Assembly: GCF_024055635.1 (NCBI RefSeq)
Contig: NZ_JAMXMB010000025.1
Coordinates: 62,001-126,000 of the forward strand
Reading direction: 5' to 3'
Source of the DNA: Microbacterium yannicii
GTDB taxonomy: Bacteria; Actinomycetota; Actinomycetes; Actinomycetales; Microbacteriaceae
Length of the DNA: 64,000 bases
In this document: positions 16,180 to 24,518 of the stretch, piece by piece
How positions within the stretch are numbered: position 1 is the first letter of the stretch
How the letters are laid out: each line of letters starts with the position of its first letter
Translations under genes and position numbers: made by a program
The notes under the pieces: generated by a model
Told to the model about the DNA's origin: nothing
Database searches by the model: none
Seen by the model: the letters and a program-made list of their open reading frames with translations, nothing else

Positions 16180-18078
16180 TCAGTCGGGGCAGTCGTCGAC
16201 GTGGGTGTCGGCGTGACGGAACCGCGCGTCGGTCCACGAGATGAGCACCGGGATGAAGTGCGATCCCGGCAGCAGGGTGCGCAGGTGGTCGTAGCCGCGG
16301 TACTCCAGGACGCGCACCTGGTTGCCCTCGGCGCACAGTCGCTGCACGAACTCGTGCTGGAGGTGCGCCGGAATGACCTCGTCCTCGTCGCCCCAGGCGA
16401 TCAGGATGGGCTGGTCCCACGGACCGGTCGGCGTGTTGTCCTCGAGACGTCGGCCGAGCGCGCCGGCCGTGAGGTCGCCGACGAACAGCGGGCGGTCCTC
16501 CGAGACGCCCAGCGCCGTCGCCACCGACACCATCACGCCCGGCTCCGTCGGGCAGCGCTGCGTCATCTCACGGACGATCGCCTCGGACCCCGGCGCGATG
16601 TAATCGGTGAGATCGATGTCGTCGTACGTGTCGGCATACGGCACGAGCACCCATGAGATGAGGATCGACAGCAGCGCGTTCGCATCGCCGCTGGTCAGCT
16701 CTTCCGCGAGCTCCAGCGGCTGGCCCGCCGGCGCCAGCAGCGCCGTGCCGCGCACGTCGATGTCCGGCGCGTAGTCACCGGCGATCTGCGATGTCCACAG
16801 GGCAGCGTGACCGCCCTGCGAGTGGCCCCACACCACGGTGCGGCGCGACAGGTTGAGCCCGTCGATCTCGCCGGCGGCCAGGATGGCGTCGAGGGAGGAC
16901 CGCGCCTCGCCGCGGCCGATCAGATACGGGAACACCCCCGGCGCCCCCTGACCCGCGTAGTCCGACGCCACGACGACCCACCCGCGCGCGACGGCCTCAT
17001 CGAGGCCGGGGATCGCCCACTTGGTGGCGGAGGCGTCGCGCAGGCTGGGCGCGCACCCGCGCGCCACGCCGGTCGTCCCGTGGTTCCACGACACCACCGG
17101 CCGCGGACCGGGGGGCGCCTCGTGCGGCACGATCACGAGCGCGCTCGCCACCGCCGGCTGCCCGTTGGCGTCGCGGGTCGTGTAGAGGATGCGTCGCACG
17201 TCGGCACCGGGCGGCTTCTGCCCCGAGAAGTCGTCGATGCGGATCAGGCGGCCGTGCTCGTACGGCACGACGGCCGGCGGATCGTAGAACGCGTCGACGA
17301 CCTGGGCGCCGTCCTCGAACCACGAGTTCGCCCACCAGCCGCCGGCGGCGAGCGCGATCAGCAGTGCCGACAGTGCATAGCGCCCGGCGGCCAGCCACGC
17401 CGCGCGCACACGGCCACGGCGGCCCGCGGCGGCCGAGGCGGAGGGCGAGACGGATGCCGCGGCATCCGTCTCGGCACGGTCAGGCGCCGGCTCGCCCGTC
17501 GCGGGGACCGAGCCCCGGCCTTCGACGAGCGCTCGCACCGCGCGGACGAGCATCGACGCGCCGAAGACCACCGTTCGCACCCCGAAGACGACGGCGACCA
17601 CGAGCACCGTCACATCCGGCCATGCGTACGACAGGATGGCGAACGCGATCTGCGCGCCGCCCCAGACGCCGGCCAGCACGCGCTGGCTGACGCTGCCGCG
17701 CCGCAGCGCATCGTAGATCGACGCCAGGCCGCCGAGCACGAGCAGCACCGCGATGATCCCGGGCAGCAGCTCCAGAGTGCGACCGAGACCCAGGAGGATC
17801 GCCAGGCCGAGCGCGATCCAGACGGCCCCGAATCCGATGCGGGACCACAGGGCGGTCTCCGGAGCGGAGAGCATCCGTGCGACGCCGGAGAAGATGGCGC
17901 TGAGTCCGACGTAGACCGTCAGCAGCACCAGGGAGGTGAGGGGCCGGGTGACGATCAGGAGCCCGACCAGGAGTGAGAGCGCGCCGACCACGACGAGCAC
18001 CACTGGCGGTGCCCCGCGCACGAGGCGCGGCACCACGCTCCAGCCGTACACGGGGGTTCGACGGCCCTCGCGGATCAT
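16180..18078 (-). CDS. HdeD-like membrane domain fused to a secretory-lipase-type alpha/beta hydrolase
   Basis: This 632-residue two-part protein opens with about six membrane helices (residues ~20-190), for example VVLVVVGALSLLVGLLIVTR and LELLPGIIAVLLVLGGLASI, resembling the HdeD/DUF308 family. A Ser/Ala-rich linker and one more helix (YALSALLIALAAGGWWANS) follow. The C-terminal ~390 residues form an alpha/beta hydrolase of the secretory-lipase type, with VVSWNHGTTG, the nucleophile elbow VVWGHSQGGHAA, LIAWGDEDEVIP (acid) and a final histidine in YRGYDHLRT. The hydrolase is probably held outside the membrane and acts on esters. The ATG at 18078 is chosen because TATGAT lies 7 nt before it; ATGs at 18087 and 18090 overlap that hexamer. 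Confidence 0.8.
   Translation of the reverse strand: MIREGRRTPVYGWSVVPRLVRGAPPVVLVVVGALSLLVGLLIVTRPLTSLVLLTVYVGLSAIFSGVARMLSAPETALWSRIGFGAVWIALGLAILLGLGRTLELLPGIIAVLLVLGGLASIYDALRRGSVSQRVLAGVWGGAQIAFAILSYAWPDVTVLVVAVVFGVRTVVFGASMLVRAVRALVEGRGSVPATGEPAPDRAETDAAASVSPSASAAAGRRGRVRAAWLAAGRYALSALLIALAAGGWWANSWFEDGAQVVDAFYDPPAVVPYEHGRLIRIDDFSGQKPPGADVRRILYTTRDANGQPAVASALVIVPHEAPPGPRPVVSWNHGTTGVARGCAPSLRDASATKWAIPGLDEAVARGWVVVASDYAGQGAPGVFPYLIGRGEARSSLDAILAAGEIDGLNLSRRTVVWGHSQGGHAALWTSQIAGDYAPDIDVRGTALLAPAGQPLELAEELTSGDANALLSILISWVLVPYADTYDDIDLTDYIAPGSEAIVREMTQRCPTEPGVMVSVATALGVSEDRPLFVGDLTAGALGRRLEDNTPTGPWDQPILIAWGDEDEVIPAHLQHEFVQRLCAEGNQVRVLEYRGYDHLRTLLPGSHFIPVLISWTDARFRHADTHVDDCPD
17444..17471. 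repeat. 28-bp perfect palindrome inside the lipase-fusion gene
   Basis: Its left half is CGAGACGGATGCCG and the right half is the exact reverse complement, with no loop. It contains the over-represented 9-mer GGATGCCGC on both strands. It lies in the region coding the Ser/Ala-rich linker (TDAAASV). Confidence 0.8.
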
Positions 18079-18085
18079 CCGCCCC

Positions 18086-18240
18086 ATCATAGGTGCGGGT
18101 GCCGGTGGGCGCCTCCGCACGCGGACGGCGAGCCGCATGCCTCGACGGGTCCGCACCGCCCCGCGGGCCGCTCGCCGCATGCGTATGCCCCGCGCAGTCC
18201 GCGTCAAGCCCCTCCGGCCGGTGAGCGTACGGTCTAGCGT
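18086..18240. promoter_or_regulatory. Divergent promoter region of the lipase-fusion and DUF1206 genes
   Basis: On the minus strand TATGAT at 18086-18091 lies 7 nt before the lipase-fusion ATG. On the plus strand TAGCGT at 18235-18240 lies 6 nt before the DUF1206 GTG. Both genes would be leaderless. Nothing else was recognised in this region. Confidence 0.5.
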
Positions 18241-18246
18241 GAGGAC

Positions 18247-19065
18247 GTGAAAGCGAACGCCAAGCACCTGGCCCGCGAAGCGGAGTCGAGTGCGGTCTTC
18301 GAGGCGATGGCTCGTGCGGGATACGTCGCCAACGGCGTCATCCACATCCTCATCGGGATCATCGTCATCGTGCTGGCATCGGGCGGCCGGGGCGAGGGCG
18401 ACCAGGCGGGCGCGATGAAGGCCGTGGCCGGTGCGCCGGCGGGCTTCGTCGTGCTGTGGCTCATCGCGATCGGCCTGTGGGCGCTGGGCGTGTGGCGTGC
18501 CGCGGAAGGACTCCTCGCGCGCGACCGGTCCGGCGACGCCAAGGGCGCCGCGCGCAAGTGGGGCCGGCGGCTGGCGGAGTGGGGGCAGGCCGTCGTCTTC
18601 CTCGCATTGGGCGCAATCTCGGCGGCTGTCGCGATGGGCGCACGCCCGAACGCCGAGGAGACGGCTGAGGACGCCAGCCGGGGCCTGCTGCACACGCCCG
18701 GCGGCGGCATCCTGCTCGGGCTCATCGGTCTCGGGATCGGGATCGGCGGCGTATCGTTCGTCGTGATGGGGATCATGCGGAGCTTCCGCACACGCATGCG
18801 GATCCCGGACGGCAAGCGCGGGCGGACGCTGACCACACTCGGCGTCGTCGGCTTCGTCGCGAAGGGCGTGGCGCTGACGATCGTCGGGGTGCTGCTCCTC
18901 GTCTCCGCGGTCGGCACCGACGCCGAGACGGCGGGCGGGCTGGACGGCGCGGTCGACGCGATGCTCGCCGTACCGCTCGGACCGGCGCTCGCCTATGTGG
19001 TCGGCGTCGGCTTCCTCGCGTACGGGGTCTTCACCATCGCCCGCGCGCGCTTCGCGCGCATGTGA
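18247..19065 (+). CDS. DUF1206 membrane protein
   Basis: This 272-residue integral membrane protein has six helices in three similar pairs, each pair starting with an Ala/Arg-Gly-x2-Ala/Val-(N/K)-Gly pattern: FEAMARAGYVANGVIHILIG, LAEWGQAVVFLALGAISAAV and LTTLGVVGFVAKGVALTIVG. This threefold repeat is characteristic of the DUF1206 family. The family has no established biochemical role. The start is GTG (GTGAAAGCG), 6 nt after a TAGCGT hexamer. Confidence 0.85.
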   Translation: MKANAKHLAREAESSAVFEAMARAGYVANGVIHILIGIIVIVLASGGRGEGDQAGAMKAVAGAPAGFVVLWLIAIGLWALGVWRAAEGLLARDRSGDAKGAARKWGRRLAEWGQAVVFLALGAISAAVAMGARPNAEETAEDASRGLLHTPGGGILLGLIGLGIGIGGVSFVVMGIMRSFRTRMRIPDGKRGRTLTTLGVVGFVAKGVALTIVGVLLLVSAVGTDAETAGGLDGAVDAMLAVPLGPALAYVVGVGFLAYGVFTIARARFARM

Positions 19066-19174
19066 GACGGCACTCCCGCGACCTGGGCCACGCGGGACCT
19101 GCGGGGCTGTTCCGAGCGCGCTGGGGCGCGGCATCCGTCCTGTCAATGCCCTGGAGCAGATCCGCGAGATCGCC

Positions 19175-19180
19175 GAGTCT
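19175..19180 (+). promoter_or_regulatory. -10-like GAGTCT, 6 nt before the general stress protein-like gene
   Basis: GAGTCT, then GGGGGC, then ATG. It is a weaker match than the TANNNT sites but has the same spacing. Confidence 0.35.
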
Positions 19181-19186
19181 GGGGGC

Positions 19187-19708
19187 ATGACACATACAGA
19201 AGAGGATCTGGTCACCGGCCCCGAGGCGATCGCCCGGGTCAAGGAACTGGTCGAGGACATCGACTTCACGATGCTCACCACCCGGGATGCCGCGGGCAAT
19301 CTCGTGAGCCGCCCGATGAGCACGCGGCAGATGGACGACGCGGGCGACATCTGGTTCTTCACCCTCGCCGGGACGGGCAAGGTCGCGGAGGCCCAGGCCG
19401 ACCCGCAGCACGACGTGGGCCTGTCGTACCTCGATTCGAAGGGGCACCGCTACGTCTCGGTCGCGGGGCGCGCCGAGGTCGTGCGCGACGAGGCGAAGAT
19501 GAAGGAGCTCTACTCCCCCAGCCTCGACATCTGGTTCGAGGACGGACTCGACACCCCCGGCATCGTGCTGCTGCGCGTCACCCCGGTCGAGTGCGAGTTC
19601 TGGGAGCCCCGCCACGGCAAGCTCGTCGCCGCAGCCGGAATGCTGAAGGCGCTCGTGACGAAGGACACGCCCGACGACACCATGTCGCACGGCAAGGTCA
19701 CCTGCTGA
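19187..19708 (+). CDS. Pyridoxamine 5'-phosphate oxidase-fold protein (general stress protein 26-like)
   Basis: This 173-residue split-barrel flavin-binding protein has the blocks FTMLTTRDAAGNLVSRPMST, DIWFFTLAGTGKVAEAQADP and VSVAGRAEVVRDEAKMKELY, with the late LLRVTPVECEFWEPRHG. This matches the general stress protein 26/YzzA-like group, whose members bind FMN or F420-like cofactors; the substrate is not known. It follows the DUF1206 gene by 121 nt. After the gene, the 96-nt gap to the convergent LOG-like gene holds only a C-rich stretch. Confidence 0.8.
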   Translation: MTHTEEDLVTGPEAIARVKELVEDIDFTMLTTRDAAGNLVSRPMSTRQMDDAGDIWFFTLAGTGKVAEAQADPQHDVGLSYLDSKGHRYVSVAGRAEVVRDEAKMKELYSPSLDIWFEDGLDTPGIVLLRVTPVECEFWEPRHGKLVAAAGMLKALVTKDTPDDTMSHGKVTC

Positions 19709-19804
19709 CCACGGCGGCGGATGCCGCGCCGCCGGACATACGGCGGCGCGGCGGGGACAGCTCAGAACGACGCACCCCTCCCGCACTGCCCACAGCGGGC
19801 CCTC

Positions 19805-20848
19805 TCAGGCGGCCGGCGCGGACTCGAGCGCGTTGACGGCCCCGATCAGCCGGTACAGCTCGCCCACGCGGAACTGGTTCAGCCGCAGCACCAGTCGCGG
19901 CAGCTCCACGCGATCGTCGTCCTCACGCTCGATCGTGAGCGCGCCGCGGCGTTCGATGCGTCCCTCGACGAGAAGGGCGCCGAACTCGGCGTTCAACGCC
20001 GACACCTCGGCATCCGTCGGCTCGTTCTTCAGCCGCAGCACCAGGCGTTTGCCGACCCACCGCAGCGAATCGTAGTTCCGGTAGAAGCCGGTCAACGCGG
20101 CCACGGCGGACTCGATCGAGTCGGTCACCACGACGCGATCGAAATCGCCCGGTGAGATGACTCCCGAGGGCAGCAGATGGTCGTCGACGAACCGGCGGAG
20201 TCCCGACCAGAACGTCCCGCCCGGGGCATCCAGGAGCACGATCGGCGTCGGATCGGCCTTGCCCGTCTGCTGGAGGGTGAGCAGTTCGAACATCTCGTCC
20301 AGCGTCCCGAAGCCGCCGGGAACGCACACGAAGCCCTTGGACTCCTTCACCAGCATGAGCTTGCGCGTGAAGAAGTACTTCATGGTGACATTCCGCGCGT
20401 TCTCGCCGACGAGCGCGTTGGGCTTCTCTTCGAACGGGAGCCGGATCGAGACGCCGAGCGAGTTGCGCACGCCTGCACCCTCGGCCGCCGCCTGCATGAT
20501 GCCGGGACCGGCACCCGTGACGACCATCCAGCCGTGTTCGGCGAGCGCCGCCGCCACGTCCGACGCCTGCCGGTACAGGGCGTCCTCGGGGAGCGTGCGC
20601 GCAGAGCCGAAGATCGTGACCTTCGGCACGTCCTCGTAGGGCGCGAACAGCTGGAACGCCGCGCGCATCTCGGTGAGCGCCGAGCTCGCGATCTTCAGAT
20701 CGAGTCGGTCGGCGCCGTCGATCCCCAGACCGATCCCGGTCGCGAGGATCCGTGCGATCAGATCGGTGTTCTCGCTGATCCCGGCGTCGGCGAGGATCCG
20801 GCGGATGTCCTCGGTCACTTCGGGCGGCACCGCGGCGCTCTGGTTCAT
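19805..20848 (-). CDS. LOG-family (TIGR00730-type) nucleotide-binding Rossmann-fold protein
   Basis: This 347-residue protein has the LOG/lysine-decarboxylase-like signature CVPGGFGTLDEMFE, with KVTIFGSARTLPED and VVTGAGPGIMQAAAEGA before it. The LOG family includes cytokinin-activating phosphoribohydrolases and the nucleotide hydrolase PpnN. The extra N- and C-terminal regions (about 75 and 90 residues) place it with the longer bacterial group. A role in nucleoside monophosphate hydrolysis is plausible but not shown. CAACGT lies 6 nt before the ATG, and GGAGGC fills that spacer. Confidence 0.82.
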   Translation of the reverse strand: MNQSAAVPPEVTEDIRRILADAGISENTDLIARILATGIGLGIDGADRLDLKIASSALTEMRAAFQLFAPYEDVPKVTIFGSARTLPEDALYRQASDVAAALAEHGWMVVTGAGPGIMQAAAEGAGVRNSLGVSIRLPFEEKPNALVGENARNVTMKYFFTRKLMLVKESKGFVCVPGGFGTLDEMFELLTLQQTGKADPTPIVLLDAPGGTFWSGLRRFVDDHLLPSGVISPGDFDRVVVTDSIESAVAALTGFYRNYDSLRWVGKRLVLRLKNEPTDAEVSALNAEFGALLVEGRIERRGALTIEREDDDRVELPRLVLRLNQFRVGELYRLIGAVNALESAPAA

Positions 20849-20854
20849 GCCTCC

Positions 20855-20860
20855 ACGTTG
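20855..20860 (-). promoter_or_regulatory. -10-like CAACGT, 6 nt before the LOG-like gene
   Basis: CAACGT, GGAGGC, ATG. The same spacer sequence occurs at the aldo/keto reductase gene (55830-55841). Confidence 0.45.
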
Positions 20861-20958
20861 CCACGTCCGGCCCGGATCCGGGCCGACCCGAGCGGAGCCC
20901 GGCTCAGCCGACTCCCGCAGAACGCCCGGCTCGGCCCGACCTCCGCGCGCTCCGACGT

Positions 20959-22758
20959 TCAGCGCACCGTCAGGCGCGCCACCGCATCCGCGCGGGACAC
21001 GGTCTCGCGCTCGCCGGTGCGGCGGTCCCAGAGCTCGACCTGGCCCTCGGCGGCGCCACGGCCGACGATGACGATCTTCGGCACTCCGACGAGCTCGGCA
21101 TCGCCGAACTTGACGCCGGGCGAGACCTTGGGGCGGTCGTCGTAGAGCACGTCGAGGCCGGATGCCTCGAGCTCATCCGACAGCTGCGCCGCGACGTCGA
21201 ACATGACGGCCTCGCGGCCGGCTGCGACGACGTGCACGTCGAACGGCGACACCGACGCCGGCCAGATGAGACCCTTCTCGTCGTTGTTGAGCTCGGCGAT
21301 GATCGCGAGGATGCGCGTGACGCCGATGCCGTACGAGCCCATCGTGACGGTCACGAGCTTGCCGTTTTCGTCGAGCACCTTGAGGCCGAGCGCGTCGGCG
21401 TACTTGCGGCCGAGCTGGAAGACGTGGCCGATCTCCATGCCGCGGGCGAGCTCGACCGGACCCGAGCCGTCGGGTGCCGGGTCGCCTGCGCGCACGGTGG
21501 CGACCTCGACGAAGCCGTCGCCGACGAAGTCCCGGCCGGCGACCAGGGTGTGCACGTGCTTCTGGTCGATGTTCGCGCCGGTGATCCATGCGGTGCCGTC
21601 GACGACCCGGGGGTCGAGCAGGTAGCGGATGCCGGTAGCCGACTCCTCGCCGAGCACCGCCCCAGTCTCGGACCACGGACCGATGTAGCCCTTCACGAGG
21701 AGCGGGTTCTTCTCGAAGTCCTCCGGCGTCGCGGGCTCCACCTCGGCCGGAGCGAACACCACCTCGACGCGCTTGTCGTCGATGTCGCGGTCGCCGGGAA
21801 CACCGATGATCACGAGTTCGCGCGTGCCGTCGAGGTGCTTCAGCGCCACCACGACGTTCTTCAGCGTGTGAGCCGCCGTCCAGCCGGTCGCACCATGGGT
21901 CGCGGGCCCGCTGATCCCCGACGCGGGCGCGTCGAGGTGCGCATTGGCGTGGTCGACCAGCGTCTGGATCGTCGGCGTGTTGGGCGAGTCGAAGACGACC
22001 GGCTCCCCGAGCCCGTCGAAGGGGATCGCGTCGGGAACCACGGTCGTGAACGCCTCGACGTTGGCCGCGTAGCCGCCGGCCGAGCGCACGAAGGTGTCTT
22101 CGCCCACCGTCGTCGGGTGCAGGAACTCTTCGGAGCGCGAACCGCCCATGGCTCCGGCATCCGCCTGCACGATGACGTATTCGAGACCCAGCCGCTGGAA
22201 GATGCGCTCGTAGGCACCGCGCTGCGCCATGTAGGAAGCGTCCAGCCCGGCGTCGGACGCGTCGAACGAGTAGGCGTCCTTCATCGTGAACTCGCGCCCG
22301 CGCAGGAGGCCTGCGCGGGGGCGGGCCTCGTCGCGGTACTTGTCCTGGATCTGGTAGATCGTCAGCGGCAGATCCTTGTAAGACGAGTAGAGGTCCTTCA
22401 CGAGCAGCGTGAAGGCCTCTTCGTGCGTGGGGGCGAGCAGGTAGTCGGCGCCCTTGCGGTCCTGCAGGCGGAAGATGCCGTCGCCGTACTCCTCCCAGCG
22501 GCCGGTCACCTCGTAGGGCTCGCGCGGCATGAGCGCCGGGAAGTGGACCTCCTGAGCACCCGCGGCGCTCATCTCCTCGCGGATGATCCGCTCGAGCCGC
22601 CCCTTGACCCGCAGGCCCAGCGGCAGCCACGCGAAGATACCCGGCGCCTGGCGCCGGATGTAGCCGGCGCGCACGAGCAGCCGGTGGCTCGTGACCTCCG
22701 CATCGGCGGGGTCTTCACGGAGCGTGCGGAGGAAGAAATGCGACAGACGGGTGACCAC
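20959..22758 (-). CDS. proS: Prolyl-tRNA synthetase, bacterial type with editing domain
   Basis: ProS charges tRNA-Pro. The 599-residue class II synthetase has motif 1 around [17 protein letters not shown], motif 2 as [20 protein letters not shown] and motif 3 as [12 protein letters not shown]. The inserted editing domain lies between motifs 2 and 3 (residues ~235-395, including [18 protein letters not shown]). The C-terminal anticodon-binding domain ends at ARLTVR. I use the GTG at 22758, 8 nt after a TAGACT hexamer; a TTG three codons earlier is possible. proS often lies a few genes upstream of rimP-nusA in relatives, and the order is kept here although rimP is missing. Confidence 0.95.
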   Translation of the reverse strand: MVTRLSHFFLRTLREDPADAEVTSHRLLVRAGYIRRQAPGIFAWLPLGLRVKGRLERIIREEMSAAGAQEVHFPALMPREPYEVTGRWEEYGDGIFRLQDRKGADYLLAPTHEEAFTLLVKDLYSSYKDLPLTIYQIQDKYRDEARPRAGLLRGREFTMKDAYSFDASDAGLDASYMAQRGAYERIFQRLGLEYVIVQADAGAMGGSRSEEFLHPTTVGEDTFVRSAGGYAANVEAFTTVVPDAIPFDGLGEPVVFDSPNTPTIQTLVDHANAHLDAPASGISGPATHGATGWTAAHTLKNVVVALKHLDGTRELVIIGVPGDRDIDDKRVEVVFAPAEVEPATPEDFEKNPLLVKGYIGPWSETGAVLGEESATGIRYLLDPRVVDGTAWITGANIDQKHVHTLVAGRDFVGDGFVEVATVRAGDPAPDGSGPVELARGMEIGHVFQLGRKYADALGLKVLDENGKLVTVTMGSYGIGVTRILAIIAELNNDEKGLIWPASVSPFDVHVVAAGREAVMFDVAAQLSDELEASGLDVLYDDRPKVSPGVKFGDAELVGVPKIVIVGRGAAEGQVELWDRRTGERETVSRADAVARLTVR

Positions 22759-22837
22759 GAGGGTCAAGTCTAGGGCGAGCGGATGCCGCGCCTCGCGGCG
22801 GTCGGCCCGGAGCAGGCGTCCGCACGCCGGGCTGATG

Positions 22838-23377
22838 TCAGAGCGCCGGCAGCCCGTCGAGCGAGACCGCGTTCTTCTGGGCCCGGTAGACGTCGAGGCC
22901 GTCGGGTCCCTTCTTCTCGGCCCACGGCCGGATGATGTCGCGATCTGCGACGAAGTCCATCTGCGGCACGCCCCACCCGCACGAGTCCGAGACGCGTTCG
23001 ACATCGACGACGATCACGGCCCGCGCGCCGAGGTGCCCGGGGTGCGCGGCATCCATCCGGTCGAACAGGTCGTCTCGCGGAACCACCACCCGCCCACGGC
23101 CGTGCAGCCGCACGATCCGCGGCCTCGCGTCGAATGAGCAGAACATGAGCGTGATGCGCCCGTTCTCGCGCAGATGCGCGATCGTCTCGGCGCCGCTGCC
23201 GGTGAGATCGAGCCACGCGACGGTGTTCTCGTCGAGGACGCTCAGGGTATCGAGTCCGCGCGGCGACACATTCACCCGCCCCTCGGCGCCGAGCGGCGCG
23301 GTGGCGACGAAGAAGAGGTGCTGCGCGGCGATCCACTCCTGCAGCGATGCGTCGATGCCGTCGAAGACCTTGCCCAT
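22838..23377 (-). CDS. Pyridoxamine 5'-phosphate oxidase-family protein
   Basis: This 179-residue split-barrel protein has the blocks [60 protein letters not shown] and [11 protein letters not shown]. This is the group of putative FMN/F420-binding proteins annotated as pyridoxamine 5'-phosphate oxidase family; a true role in vitamin B6 synthesis is unlikely without the C-terminal PNPOx dimerisation region. The ATG at 23377 follows a CAGACT hexamer by 6 nt. The cofactor is unknown. Confidence 0.8.
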   Translation of the reverse strand: MGKVFDGIDASLQEWIAAQHLFFVATAPLGAEGRVNVSPRGLDTLSVLDENTVAWLDLTGSGAETIAHLRENGRITLMFCSFDARPRIVRLHGRGRVVVPRDDLFDRMDAAHPGHLGARAVIVVDVERVSDSCGWGVPQMDFVADRDIIRPWAEKKGPDGLDVYRAQKNAVSLDGLPAL

Positions 23378-23383
23378 GGTCCG

Positions 23384-23389
23384 AGTCTG
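23384..23389 (-). promoter_or_regulatory. -10-like CAGACT, 6 nt before the PNPOx-family gene
   Basis: CAGACT, CGGACC, ATG. The same hexamer is used at the OsmC gene. Confidence 0.45.
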
Positions 23390-23451
23390 GCACCCGGAGC
23401 GGCGTCGCCCGAAACGCGAGCCGCGCCGCGGGACGGCGACCGCGTGCGAAC

Positions 23452-23509
23452 GCTGCACTTTCCTGCGACCGCGCCGTCGGGCGACGCCGCGCGTGCAGGA
23501 AAGTGCAGC
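23452..23509. repeat. Perfect 15-bp inverted repeat downstream of tetR
   Basis: GCTGCACTTTCCTGC at 23452-23466 and GCAGGAAAGTGCAGC at 23495-23509 are exact reverse complements, separated by 28 nt of GC-rich sequence. It lies between the tetR stop (minus strand) and the upstream side of the PNPOx-family gene, so it may act as a tetR terminator, without a T-run. Its arm recalls the CTTTCGCGC arm at 10270-10308. Confidence 0.65.
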
Positions 23510-23525
23510 TCTCGTGTTGCGCGGG

Positions 23526-24125
23526 TCAGCGGGCCGCGGCTGCGACTGATTCCGCCGCGGCGGTCACGGTCGCGACGATGGCCGCCCGCCGTGCCGCGAT
23601 GCGCGCCTCGCGGTCGCCGGCATCGGGGACGATGAGCGCATCGAGCTGCGGCAGCACCGGCCACGCGTTCACCAGGGTGACCAGCGTGAGCAGCAGCTCC
23701 CCCGCCTCGACCCGGCCGAGCCCGGGCAGCATCCGCTGCATGCGCGTCACCTTCTCGGCGTGGAACGCCGCGCGCGCCGGGCTGTCGGCTGCCGCGGTGC
23801 CGCGCTCCAGCCCTTCCCAGTACACGAGTCTCGGGATCTCGCCGTGCGCCATGTGGTGGTCGAACAATCGCGCGGCGTAGTCTCCGACGGCGGCCGGGCC
23901 GGTGCCCTCCGCGTCGACGGCCTGCAGGGCGGCCTGCAACGCCTCCGACAGCACTGTCGCGAACAGCTCGTCCTTCTTGCCGAAGTACTGGTAGATGCGC
24001 TCCTTGTTGACCCCCGCGGCGGCGGCGATGCGGTCGACGCGCGCGCCGGCGAGGCCATGCTCGCTGAACTCCGCGGTGGCGGCGTCGAGGAGCAGCCTCT
24101 TGGTGCGTTCCGTGTCCCAGGCCAT
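23526..24125 (-). CDS. TetR-family transcriptional repressor
   Basis: The 199-residue protein has an N-terminal TetR helix-turn-helix: LLLDAATAEFSEHGLAGARV, then DRIAAAAGVNKERIYQYFGK. A ligand-binding alpha-helical domain follows, ending in a TetR C-terminal-like helix (ESVAAAAR). The ATG at 24125 is 6 nt after TACGAT, so the mRNA is probably leaderless. It is divergent from a small membrane-protein gene, and the 113-nt gap holds several inverted repeats built on CAACC/GGTTG. This is the usual layout for a repressor that controls itself and its neighbour. The ligand is unknown. Confidence 0.88.
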   Translation of the reverse strand: MAWDTERTKRLLLDAATAEFSEHGLAGARVDRIAAAAGVNKERIYQYFGKKDELFATVLSEALQAALQAVDAEGTGPAAVGDYAARLFDHHMAHGEIPRLVYWEGLERGTAAADSPARAAFHAEKVTRMQRMLPGLGRVEAGELLLTLVTLVNAWPVLPQLDALIVPDAGDREARIAARRAAIVATVTAAAESVAAAAR

Positions 24126-24131
24126 GAGACC

Positions 24132-24216
24132 ATCGTACGCAGGATCCAACTGGATGGTTGCGGAATATCCCGACGAGTGATTCACTTGCAACCAACCAGT
24201 TGCAACCATTCGGTTG
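24132..24216. promoter_or_regulatory. Divergent promoter with clustered CAACC/GGTTG inverted repeats (TetR operators)
   Basis: TACGAT at 24132-24137 serves tetR (minus strand). Inverted repeats: CAAC-N6-GTTG at 24147-24160, TTGCAAC-CAACCA-GTTGCAA at 24186-24205, and CAACC-ATTC-GGTTG at 24203-24216, the last two overlapping by three bases. This AT-richer patch stands out from its surroundings and probably binds the divergent TetR protein. Confidence 0.65.
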
Positions 24217-24238
24217 GATTGAGAGAAGGATGCCGCAC

Positions 24239-24508
24239 ATGACCGCTTCGACCGCTCCCACACCCACGCTGCCCCAGGCGTCCGCACCCGCACCTTCCGT
24301 CCACGTCCGCGCGGTGATCACCTGGCTGGCGATCTTCCCGCTGGTGTCGGTCGGCATGCTGCTGCTCGCCCCCATCTCGGAGTCGTGGCATCCGATCCTG
24401 CGCGCCCTCGTCCTGACCGCTGTCGTGGTCCCGCTCGCCGTCTACGCCGTCGTGCCGCGTCTCCTGCGCGTCTACGGGGCGCTCGCTCGACGCCGCGCCG
24501 CGCGCTGA
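24239..24508 (+). CDS. Small two-helix membrane protein under the TetR operators
   Basis: This 89-residue protein starts with a Pro/Ala/Thr-rich N-terminus (TASTAPTPTLPQASAPAPS). Two hydrophobic segments follow (ITWLAIFPLVSVGMLLLAP and ALVLTAVVVPLAVYAVV), then a basic tail (RLLRVYGALARRRAAR). The start at 24239 is supported by GAAGGA 8 nt upstream; an in-frame ATG at 24230 overlaps that site. I do not recognise the family. Its position suggests it is the regulated target of the divergent TetR protein, perhaps a transport or stress accessory. Confidence 0.65.
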   Translation: MTASTAPTPTLPQASAPAPSVHVRAVITWLAIFPLVSVGMLLLAPISESWHPILRALVLTAVVVPLAVYAVVPRLLRVYGALARRRAAR

Positions 24509-24518
24509 GCGGCGGCCG

